64,000 nt of DNA from Bdellovibrionales bacterium RIFOXYC1_FULL_37_79. GTDB taxonomy: Bacteria; Bdellovibrionota; Bacteriovoracia; Bacteriovoracales; Bacteriovoracaceae. The first letter of the stretch is position 1. The number at the start of each line of letters is the position of its first letter. This document shows positions 17,396 through 24,434 of this stretch, piece after piece. Position numbers and translations under genes: made by a program. A model generated the notes under the pieces. That model made no database searches. It was not told the DNA's origin and saw only the letters and a program-made list of their open reading frames with translations. The stretch covers positions 18,494-82,493 of the forward strand of contig MEQB01000002.1 in NCBI GenBank assembly GCA_001770015.1. The letters run 5' to 3'.

Positions 17396-19072
17396 ATGCC
17401 GGTACCCAACACTTTGATTAAAATGATTAATAAAAACGCCCAAGTTGAAAGTTTTCAAATTTCAAAAGTCCAAAATGCCATTTCCAAATGCATTATAGAT
17501 GTGGAGAACGCAACTTCCTGGGAGGCCCAGGAGCGGGCCTTTAAATATGCCGACATGGTGAAGGAGAACGCCTATAATAATTTTTACAATATTGATTTTT
17601 TGGCCGAGTTTTTTACTCGAGTGATCAGATCTTTTGATAAAAGTGAACGGGAAATTCGTATCAGTCGCGTCGAGTTTGCCAGCCGGTTTACCACTTTGCT
17701 CTTGCTCCATTATATAAGCGAAAAAAAAATCCAGCTGTTGAATGACAAAAATAGCAGCGAATTGACTGACTTTATTGGTGCAGTATTTGCGAAATATCTT
17801 ACTGATAAGGCACTATGGCGTGAGGTGACCGCTCTTTTTGTCAAAAAGGTTATGCTCAAGTCCAAGGAGGGATTAAAGGACAGTGATTATTTTCCCACCA
17901 GGGATTATATCCAGGATCAAATTGAGACTACTCTTAAGGATATTGGCGAAGTGATGATTGCCGAGGGTTTTATGATTTTCAGGGAAGGAAAAAAGAAAAT
18001 CATGCAAGGTGAAATATCCAAGGCCCAGTTTACCCATAACGGAATTCACAAAGAAAGGGTCAGGCAGACGCTCATGTGGAATATCCAAAATGAGTGTGAC
18101 ACCGTTTTTGGGCTAAATGATTGGATCATTGGACGCAATGGTAAAAGTTTCAAAGAGCTTATGAAACTTTCCGACCAGAGATTTTATAATGATATTGCCA
18201 GCGTGGTGAACAAGATTGTGGGAAGGCAAAATGAAATAAAAGTGGTAATTATCGCCGGTCCCAGTTGTTCTAACAAAACCACCACCACCACTATTATTGA
18301 AAAAGAACTGGAAAAAAATGGACTTAAACTCAAGCAGCTCAATATTGATGATTATTTCTATAATTTAAGTGAGCATCCCAAGGATGAATTTGGTGATTAC
18401 GATTACGAGATGCCGGAGGCCATCGATATCCCTCTGCTTAACGAGAATTTAAAAGACTTGGTTTCAGGCAAGACCATCAAGCGTCCCAAATATAATTTTA
18501 AAACCGGCATGCGCGATGGATATGTGGATTATAAAGTCGGCAAGGATGAAATTATTTTAATTGATTGTTTGCATGGCCTTTTTCAAAAACTCACTGCCAG
18601 TGTCCCTTCCCGAAATAAATTTAAAATCTACACGGAATCGGCCAATATGCTTAGAAGTTCGGATAGCTCTTACACCATGTGGACGGACATCAGGCTTTTA
18701 AAGCGCATGATCAGGGATTCACTTTATCGTGCTTATGAGGCAAAAAAAACCCTCGAGCATTGGTTTTATGTGCGCAAGGGCGAGTTAAAACATATCATAC
18801 CTTATGTTTATTCAGTGGATGCCGTGCTGAATTCCGGGCTTCCTTATGAGCTTCCCATTTTAAAATCAGTTTTAAAGGATAAACTTCCGGATAAAAAATA
18901 TTTAAATGAATTACTGGCCCAGGGAAGATTGGATGCCTACATTCGCGGGATTAGACTTTTATCCTTGCTTGATACTGTTTTGGAATATCCTCAGGTGGAG
19001 GAGGTGGATCGTTATTCGCCGCTTAGGGAGTTTATCGGGGGAAGTGGATACGAGATTGCCCATAATGAGTAA
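17396..19072 (+). CDS. ATP-cone / uridine kinase-like P-loop nucleoside kinase
   Basis: A 558-residue cytoplasmic protein. The N-terminus resembles an ATP-cone regulatory domain (SFQISKVQNAISKCI, residues about 10-100), as found on ribonucleotide reductases and some kinases. The C-terminal half is a uridine kinase/phosphoribulokinase-type P-loop domain: Walker A AGPSCSNKTTTT near 286-297, then the IDDYF motif near 320 and RPKYNFKTGMRDG. Such proteins are annotated as nucleoside kinases, but the substrate is not proven. The stop overlaps the start of the HAD phosphatase by 8 bp, so the two are translationally coupled. It diverges from the C25 gene. Confidence 0.8.
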   Translation: MPVPNTLIKMINKNAQVESFQISKVQNAISKCIIDVENATSWEAQERAFKYADMVKENAYNNFYNIDFLAEFFTRVIRSFDKSEREIRISRVEFASRFTTLLLLHYISEKKIQLLNDKNSSELTDFIGAVFAKYLTDKALWREVTALFVKKVMLKSKEGLKDSDYFPTRDYIQDQIETTLKDIGEVMIAEGFMIFREGKKKIMQGEISKAQFTHNGIHKERVRQTLMWNIQNECDTVFGLNDWIIGRNGKSFKELMKLSDQRFYNDIASVVNKIVGRQNEIKVVIIAGPSCSNKTTTTTIIEKELEKNGLKLKQLNIDDYFYNLSEHPKDEFGDYDYEMPEAIDIPLLNENLKDLVSGKTIKRPKYNFKTGMRDGYVDYKVGKDEIILIDCLHGLFQKLTASVPSRNKFKIYTESANMLRSSDSSYTMWTDIRLLKRMIRDSLYRAYEAKKTLEHWFYVRKGELKHIIPYVYSVDAVLNSGLPYELPILKSVLKDKLPDKKYLNELLAQGRLDAYIRGIRLLSLLDTVLEYPQVEEVDRYSPLREFIGGSGYEIAHNE

Positions 19073-19514
19073 GAAAAAAGCGATCATTGTTGATTTGGAC
19101 GGGACCTTGGTCAGGATGGAACATCGGGTGTTTTTGGTCAGACAAAATCCGCCTGATTGGAAAAATTTTATGGAACAGATTCCCGCCGACAAAGTCAACC
19201 ACTGGTGCCATGAATTGCTGGAGGCTTTTTCATTGCGAGGATACAAAATCATTATCATTACCGGCAGGGGAGAGCGTTTTGATCATTTGTCTAAGAAATG
19301 GTTAGCCGATCATCATATAGCCTATGATGGTTATTATTCCAGAAAATCCAAAGATCGCCGGGATGATGCCCTGGTGAAAAAAGAAATTTATCTTGATAAA
19401 ATTAAAGATCATTATGAGGTATTATTTGTACTTGATGATCGTTTAAGTGTCGTCAAAATGTGGCGGGATGAACTAGGGCTTACCACCTTGCAGCCGGACT
19501 GGGGAGATTTTTAA
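19065..19514 (+). CDS. Small HAD-family phosphatase (PNKP phosphatase-like)
   Basis: A 149-residue HAD-superfamily protein. Motif I is IIVDLDGTLV (nucleophile D10, acid D12), motif II lies in IIITGRGERF, and the acidic motif IV lies in LFVLDDRLSVVKMW. The ending (LTTLQPDWGDF) and small size resemble the phosphatase domain of bacterial and phage polynucleotide kinases, which removes 3' phosphates from nucleic acid ends. The correct start is the ATG at 19065, inside the upstream gene's last codons (ATGAGTAA overlap), not the longer frame from 18906. Coupling to a P-loop kinase suggests a kinase-phosphatase pair. Confidence 0.8.
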   Translation: MSKKKAIIVDLDGTLVRMEHRVFLVRQNPPDWKNFMEQIPADKVNHWCHELLEAFSLRGYKIIIITGRGERFDHLSKKWLADHHIAYDGYYSRKSKDRRDDALVKKEIYLDKIKDHYEVLFVLDDRLSVVKMWRDELGLTTLQPDWGDF

Positions 19515-19636
19515 TGGGAATCGGAAACTAATTTTTTATTTATATTAATGGGAAATTCCTTTTGGTGGTGACGAGTTATTTTGGTAGATTGTTTTGTGGC
19601 AAAAGAGGTAAAGGGGCCACTAAACTTAATCTGTAA

Positions 19637-19921
19637 AAAAAAGAACGAGAACTCTTTCATAGAAATCCTTACGAACTTTCGGGAGCGTTTAAACAAAAAT
19701 ATACAGGATATGCCACAGATTATTATGATTCAATCATAGAAAAAACTATTGCCTGTGGAGGTCTTGATTTTGGATATATCGAATATGGCTGTATGCGTTG
19801 TGGCGGATACAGGCGTCTTGAAGCATTTACTTGTAAGACCAAATTTTGTTTGAGGTATGGAAGAGTTGCATCTGAAAATTTTGTATCAAGGGTAATTGTA
19901 AGAATTAAAAGGCCATCTTGA
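19637..19921 (+). pseudogene. IS91-type transposase remnant (N-terminal zinc-binding region)
   Basis: After a TAA at 19634-19636, a 94-codon frame without a start codon reads ELFHRNPYEL, then ACGGLDFGYIEYGCMRCGGY, then AFTCKTKFCLRYGRVASENF, and ends at a TGA. The CxxC plus FTCKTKFC spacing is the zinc-finger region at the N-terminus of IS91/ISCR-type rolling-circle transposases. The usual second CPxCG is degraded to CLRYG. The catalytic HUH and tyrosine regions are absent and the stop lies in a terminator. It is a dead fragment of a transferred element. Confidence 0.6.
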
Positions 19922-19937
19922 ATTAAGACGGCCTTTT
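19907..19937. terminator. Bidirectional intrinsic terminator
   Basis: A symmetrical hairpin: AAAAGGCC and TCTT pair with AAGA and GGCCTTTT around a GAATT loop, with one A/C mismatch. There are T-rich tails in both directions. It ends the transposase remnant and the minus-strand gene at 19975. Confidence 0.75.
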
Positions 19938-19974
19938 AAGTTAATTTGTTAATTTGAATATTAAAAAGATCAAC

Positions 19975-20844
19975 TTATTCTTCGCAAAACTTTCTTATTT
20001 CAGAGTCATCCGCATAGGTTTCCAAGCGTTTTAAATATAATGCTTTTTTATAAAAACCATGCCGTATTGAAGAAGAATATCTTCCATCCATGGACTTACT
20101 AAGAAAAGCATCTACAAAGCTTGATAGAGCATCATTTCCAGCGCAAACACTATGTTTTACTTGTTCAATTTCGACGTTAATTACGTTTTCTTCAGAGGCA
20201 GTCATAAAATGACCAAAATTATAATTATTTAAAATGAGTTGAAACTCTTTTTCTCCTGGGAGTTTTTCTGTAAAGAGCAACCTATTCATCCTTCTTATAT
20301 TTTTTTCCGATGACTTATCTAGTATTTTTTCCTGAAGTATGAACCCTACCAGTAACTCATGCATAATCAACCCTCCTTTATGTTCGGGCGTAACATCATT
20401 TCGATCAAACCAAGGTTGAAAAATTCGCACTTCATAATTGTCTTGGCAGCCGACAATCACTTTATCAACTTTTATCATACTTTCATTCAAGCAATCATTG
20501 TCACCTATAGGTTTACTTTCAAAGTACCATTTTTTAGTTTTAGCTATTTTTAGCAATTGATATTTAAAAGATGGCACTTTTGATGCAACCGCATTTAAGA
20601 TGGGGGCCACTACTGCTTTAAATACAACTAGCTTTTCCAATGTTATTTCACGAGTACCCTCATTTTCATAAAAATCAAAGAGTTGATTTCCTACTGCATT
20701 CCCACCACCACTTAAGTCTCCTCCATCGCTTTTAATGGAAGTTTTAGTTGAACTGCTCGAACTACCTGTTCCGGCGGCAAATGAATTTGCGAAACTAGCT
20801 AAAACGACAAAAAGTGCCAAAATGGTTCCAATTCTTGATTTCAT
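19975..20844 (-). CDS. Secreted hypothetical protein
   Basis: A 289-residue protein with a typical signal peptide (cleavage near SFAAG) and a Ser/Gly-rich linker (GSSSSSTKTS, GGDLSGGGNAVG). The mature part has a KGGLIMHELLVGFI helix with His-Glu but no full HExxH, and cysteines in NDCLNES, IVGCQDN, HSVCAGN and KFCEE. Similar Gly-rich secreted proteins with a G-x-x-x-HE helix are common in Bdellovibrio-type genomes; I know no function for them. It is divergent from the TIGR02147 regulator at 20987. Confidence 0.7.
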   Translation of the reverse strand: MKSRIGTILALFVVLASFANSFAAGTGSSSSSTKTSIKSDGGDLSGGGNAVGNQLFDFYENEGTREITLEKLVVFKAVVAPILNAVASKVPSFKYQLLKIAKTKKWYFESKPIGDNDCLNESMIKVDKVIVGCQDNYEVRIFQPWFDRNDVTPEHKGGLIMHELLVGFILQEKILDKSSEKNIRRMNRLLFTEKLPGEKEFQLILNNYNFGHFMTASEENVINVEIEQVKHSVCAGNDALSSFVDAFLSKSMDGRYSSSIRHGFYKKALYLKRLETYADDSEIRKFCEE

Positions 20845-20927
20845 AAAATTCCCCTTTGTATAAAGTTTATTACGCTTTTTCGTTAAACACCTTATAATTG
20901 AAAAAATAACACAGTGCTAGGTAAAAA

Positions 20928-20964
20928 TTGTTCAAAGTTCTTATTATATGGTATTATTAGTACC
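20928..20964 (+). promoter_or_regulatory. Promoter with overlapping palindromic operator-like site
   Basis: TTGTTC (20928-20933), an 18-bp spacer and TATTAT (20952-20957) make a plausible promoter. The palindrome GGTA-N-TA-N-TA-N-TACC covers 20950-20964, right over the -10 and 22 bp before the ATG. That placement suits repression, perhaps by the regulator encoded downstream. Confidence 0.4.
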
Positions 20965-20986
20965 AATAACTCAATAAGGTATAGAT

Positions 20987-21796
20987 ATGATACATGTTTT
21001 TAATTACACAGATTATTGCAAATTTTTAGTTGAATATGTTCAGTCTCAATTGATGCGAGGGCATGGCTTAAAATCAGCCTTTGCGGAGAAACTAGGATGC
21101 CAAACCACTTATGTCTCACGTGTTTTAAATAAGAAGGCCCATTTTAGCCTAGAGCAATCCGAAAAAATTGCAGACTTCATCGGATTAACCGAATCAGAAA
21201 CTCATTACTTTCTCCTGTTAGTGCAAAAGGAAAGGGCAGGGACTCATCGTTTGAAAAAATATTTCAACGATCAAATCGAAAGTGAACGGAAAAAGCAACT
21301 CATATTAAAAAATCGTCTTAATGTTCAAAAAAGTTTATCACGGGAAAATCAAGCAATATATTACAGTTCATGGCTTTATTCCGCTGTCCATATCATGCTC
21401 ACCATACCTGAATTTCATGTTAAATCAAAATTGGTAAGCGCCTTAAATATACCGATTCAAAAATTGAACAACATTTTAGACTTTCTAATATCAATTGGAC
21501 TCGTTGTTGAAAGCGATGGAAAATACCAAGTGGGAACTGCTCGGATGCATTTAGAAAATGACTCTCCCATGATTTCTAAACATCATATTAATTGGAGAAT
21601 GCAGGCCATCCAATCAATTGAAAAAAATAATCCTGAAAATATGCACTATTCCTCAATAATCACAATTTCCAATGATGATGCTCATCATATTAAAGAATTA
21701 CTGATTAGATCAATTTCGGATTGTAAAAAAATTATCAAAGATTCCAAGGAAGAATCAGTTTGTGTTTTTGCTATCGACTTTTTTAATCTCTTTTAA
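20987..21796 (+). CDS. TIGR02147-family (DUF4423) regulator-like protein
   Basis: A 269-residue cytoplasmic protein of the TIGR02147 family, known mainly from Fibrobacter, Bdellovibrio and relatives, usually in many copies. The N-terminus has the family motif VFNYTDYCKFL, then an XRE-like helix-turn-helix (LKSAFAEKLGCQTTYVSRVLN, read in two parts) and FSLEQSEKIADFIGLTESE, followed by YFLLLVQKERAGTHRLKKYF. The C-terminal half contains a winged-helix-like segment (IPIQKLNNILDFLISIGLV). It is probably a DNA-binding regulator; its target may be the divergent secreted protein. A palindrome overlaps its promoter. Confidence 0.83.
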   Translation: MIHVFNYTDYCKFLVEYVQSQLMRGHGLKSAFAEKLGCQTTYVSRVLNKKAHFSLEQSEKIADFIGLTESETHYFLLLVQKERAGTHRLKKYFNDQIESERKKQLILKNRLNVQKSLSRENQAIYYSSWLYSAVHIMLTIPEFHVKSKLVSALNIPIQKLNNILDFLISIGLVVESDGKYQVGTARMHLENDSPMISKHHINWRMQAIQSIEKNNPENMHYSSIITISNDDAHHIKELLIRSISDCKKIIKDSKEESVCVFAIDFFNLF

Positions 21797-21956
21797 TTTT
21801 TTTACCATCTTTACCGGTATTATTGTCATGAGTGCGGTTTCGGTTCTTATTTCCAATGCTAATCTTTTTAATATTCTTATTTGATCACAAATCATTAATG
21901 AAACCTTAATCATAAAAATTGTCCTAAGAGCCTGTCAAAAAATGAGTGATCTTTTT

Positions 21957-22103
21957 CTATTGTGATTTAAGAATAGGTTTAATAAATTTAAGGTTAATGC
22001 GTTTCAAGATATTTTTAAAGCGACTGTAGCAAGTAGCTATATTGAGCTTAAGGCGCACTGAATGCTCCGTTTGGCGATTCTGACATTTTTCTATTATTGA
22101 AAT
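21957..22103 (-). pseudogene. Probable transposase C-terminal remnant
   Basis: A 48-codon minus-strand frame without a start codon ends in a Lys-rich tail (FKNILKRINLKFIKPILKSQ, then TAG). Directly beyond the stop lies GAGCCTGTCAAAAAATGAGT (near 21928-21947), which looks like an insertion-sequence end. Upstream, a different frame reads ISLGVLAAIFLHKFQ, consistent with frameshift decay. The family is uncertain; IS4 or IS1182-like would fit. The rest of the 455-bp gap 21797-22251 holds no gene I can support. Confidence 0.35.
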
Positions 22104-22128
22104 TTATGCAAGAAAATAGCAGCCAGGA

Positions 22129-22190
22129 CACCCAAGGAAATTAGATGAATAAAAAAAATTACCAAAACCCTGGCACAGTTCCCTTGGGTG
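22129..22190. repeat. Inverted repeat CACCCAAGG/CCTTGGGTG
   Basis: Perfect 9-bp arms at 22129-22137 and 22182-22190 with a 44-bp A/T-rich loop, lying between the transposase remnant and the next gene. It may be the ends of a small dead element; the loop is too long for a normal terminator. Confidence 0.4.
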
Positions 22191-22251
22191 AATTTTTTCT
22201 CTTCTTGTTACAATAAATCTGAGGACATTTATGGTGTTTATTAAGGCCTTT

Positions 22252-22797
22252 TCACCAATTGATCTGGGCATTCAAATCATTTCCCATATAATAAAATCTC
22301 AGCTGGTCAGGAAAACTTTTTTCCACCATTTCAAGACACCAGCAACTATTTTTAGGCCGGTCAGGTTTGTAGGCCTGGCTGGCAAAAATTTGTTGATGGT
22401 TAATGCTAATCAGATAGCGGTCAATCGAAAGTGCCATTAATCGTTTTTGATTCTTATCACCAAGCTGGATGGCCTTTTGTGCCCATAAATATGATTGCAA
22501 AAAATGTTTTGAGGTGGTTCCATATTGAAACATCATGGCAGCGGCGGCAAAATCTTTGGCGGACGTTAAACATCCTTCTTTAACCATTTCCTCTATCCGT
22601 AAAAGACGTGCATTATCTTCTTTTGCCAATAATTGCAGCTGCTTTTTTGTCAAATTTTCAAAATTTTTTCGAGCATCCTGGCTTGCCTTAACCATGGTTT
22701 GAAGTTCACTAGATCGATTGATCTGACAAGAAGTGGAAGTGCTTTCACTGGCAAATGTTCTTCCCCAAATAATTAGCAATAAAACTAAAAGTTTCAT
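22252..22797 (-). CDS. Secreted DUF6624-like protein
   Basis: A 181-residue exported protein (signal peptide MKLLVLLLIIWGRTFAS). The body contains the pattern I associate with DUF6624 proteins: a helical LLAKEDNARLLRIEEMV, then DFAAAAMMFQYGTTSKHFLQ, AQKAIQLGDKNQKRLMALSI, and DRYLISINHQQIFASQ. The function of the family is unknown. The ATG at 22797 has AAGG 5-6 bp upstream; the TTG at 22812 is less likely. Cysteines CWC near the C-terminus may pair with earlier ones. Confidence 0.7.
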   Translation of the reverse strand: MKLLVLLLIIWGRTFASESTSTSCQINRSSELQTMVKASQDARKNFENLTKKQLQLLAKEDNARLLRIEEMVKEGCLTSAKDFAAAAMMFQYGTTSKHFLQSYLWAQKAIQLGDKNQKRLMALSIDRYLISINHQQIFASQAYKPDRPKNSCWCLEMVEKSFPDQLRFYYMGNDLNAQINW

Positions 22798-22893
22798 AAA
22801 ACCTTTCTCCAAATAATTTAATTGTAACTTCTTTTAGGTCATCCTGATATTTTTTTCTAGATTTATCCGATATATAATTATACAAGAGACCTG

Positions 22894-23175
22894 ATGAAAA
22901 TGACTTTTTTGCATCCAATCAATCAGAAAATTATGGCCAACATTCGCACTATCGAAATGGTCGGCGTATTAATGAGAATATTTAGTTTTAGTCTGGTTAG
23001 CTGGCTCGGATCTAACAGTCCCTTTATGTTTGTTTGGATCTTGAATACCATCGACTCGGTAATACTTTCCTGGTGTTCCACTTTAAAAAAAGACTGCGCT
23101 TATATTTTACTTAATACTTTTTGGGTTTTTGTAAGCATTGTTGGAATATATCGGGCCTATAATCTGGTTCATTAA
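22894..23175 (+). CDS. Small inner-membrane protein
   Basis: A 93-residue protein with two or three hydrophobic stretches (VGVLMRIFSFSLVSWLGS, then MFVWILNTIDSVILSWC, then LNTFWVFVSIVGIYRA). It resembles small bacterial membrane proteins of unknown function with a WxxNTxD motif between helices. A promoter-like AT-rich tract lies upstream of 22880. It converges on hslO with 31 bp between stops. Confidence 0.6.
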   Translation: MKMTFLHPINQKIMANIRTIEMVGVLMRIFSFSLVSWLGSNSPFMFVWILNTIDSVILSWCSTLKKDCAYILLNTFWVFVSIVGIYRAYNLVH

Positions 23176-23206
23176 GAAATAATTTTTTCTAATCTTCAAC
23201 TGGTTA

Positions 23207-24043
23207 TTATTTATTGGGGGAGAGTAGGTATTCCTTTCCGCAAAACTCGCAGGTGATTTTAATATTTTTTTCAGAGTTTTTAGTATTTTTTTCCAAAAGG
23301 CTTAAGGAGCGGGCCGCCCGTTCTTCGCTACATTCACACTTGAATTGAATTTCCTGATGATGATTCATGGAGATCATATCAATTTCGGATAAAAAGGCGT
23401 TTATAATTTCATCATGACCGGCATGATCTGAAATCATCGAGGAAATTGATTTAATCTTGGAAACATTTTGTTCCAGCTGACTGATTAATTCCTCGGTATG
23501 CCCTGGCATGAGCTCGACGATAATACCGCCACTGCCTTGAACGGACCCTTTTTTGTCCAGATAAATGCCAAGCGAAACAATGGAGGGAATTTGCTGGGAT
23601 TGATAGAGGAAAAAAGCAATGTCATCACCGATTTCCGAAGTTTGCAAAAGGACTCGTCCTTGGTACATTCCTCCGTCTCCCATATTGTTAAACACAGAAA
23701 GTTCGCCCAGACCCAGGGTGTTTTTCAGGCTGAAATTATCCTCCGCCTTTTCCATGATGAGCCCTGGATTACTGACACAACCCCTGGTTTGTCCTTGGTA
23801 ATTGGCCTCCGCATAGATGCTTCCCAAGGGACCGGTGCCTTTAAATTGCAGACCGACTTTATGATTGCTTTTGGTATTGGAGGCTAAAAGCAGTGCCCCT
23901 GACAAGGCCCGACCCAGGCCTATGGTGCTTACGGGAGATAGCTTCTGCATTTTTCTGATTTGTTCAATTAGCGCCGTATTGATGACTACTGACGCTCGAA
24001 GCGGGGATTTCTTACCTACATATTTCTCGATATATTCTGGCAA
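23207..24043 (-). CDS. hslO: Hsp33 redox-regulated chaperone
   Basis: A 278-residue holdase chaperone activated by oxidative unfolding. The C-terminal zinc centre is intact: C236-E-C238 (FKCECSEER) and C265-E-F-C268 (TCEFCGKEY). N-terminal family motifs include ALSGALLLAS and the G-x-L-G-x-I stretch GPLGSIYAEANYQG. Under oxidative stress the four cysteines form disulfides and the protein binds unfolding clients. It is encoded alone, with no hslR beside it. The 391-bp region upstream (24044-24434) has no gene I can support. Confidence 0.95.
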   Translation of the reverse strand: MPEYIEKYVGKKSPLRASVVINTALIEQIRKMQKLSPVSTIGLGRALSGALLLASNTKSNHKVGLQFKGTGPLGSIYAEANYQGQTRGCVSNPGLIMEKAEDNFSLKNTLGLGELSVFNNMGDGGMYQGRVLLQTSEIGDDIAFFLYQSQQIPSIVSLGIYLDKKGSVQGSGGIIVELMPGHTEELISQLEQNVSKIKSISSMISDHAGHDEIINAFLSEIDMISMNHHQEIQFKCECSEERAARSLSLLEKNTKNSEKNIKITCEFCGKEYLLSPNK

Positions 24044-24203
24044 ATGAAGACTCCAGTGTTAAAAGATCTCTATATCAAAAACAATCATTTTTGTCGATTG
24101 CACTTATCATACAAACTTTTGATCCAGGTTTTCCATCGAGACGTTTGTGGAGTTTATCAAATATTAAAAGTTTTTTAGCATCATTTTTTTTCTATAACCT
24201 TTC

Positions 24204-24240
24204 GTCTATCTTGACCTGTAAGTCATGATAGACGCGTCTA
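24204..24240. repeat. Hairpin plus 12-bp palindrome built on GTCTA
   Basis: GTCTATC-t-TGAC / GTCA-t-GATAGAC form a hairpin at 24204-24233 with a CTGTAA loop. The perfect palindrome TAGACGCGTCTA (24229-24240) overlaps its right arm. It sits in the otherwise empty 391-bp gap between hslO and the HExxH gene. It could be a regulator site or a decayed repeat; there is no T-tract. Confidence 0.45.
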
Positions 24241-24434
24241 TATTTTACTTCAAGTAAATTTAGCCGGAAAAGGTAAGGTAGGGGAGTTTATTGAAATATT
24301 TGGAATTTTTGTAAATACCCACCCGTAATTTGATCGTTTTTAATCAAAAGACAGGCCAAGTTCTATGTTCGATCTAATTGTTCTTGTTTTACGAGCAAAC
24401 CACGCAAAAACTTTGGAAAAATCGTTAATTTAAT

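Noticed and set aside
18906..19064. Longer start for the HAD phosphatase gene
   Set aside because: The added 53 residues overlap the kinase in another frame and are rich in Trp and Arg; the ATG at 19065 gives the standard HAD start.
21833..21889. Short hydrophobic plus-strand peptide frame after the TIGR02147 gene
   Set aside because: Only about 18 codons, with no ribosome site or conserved pattern.
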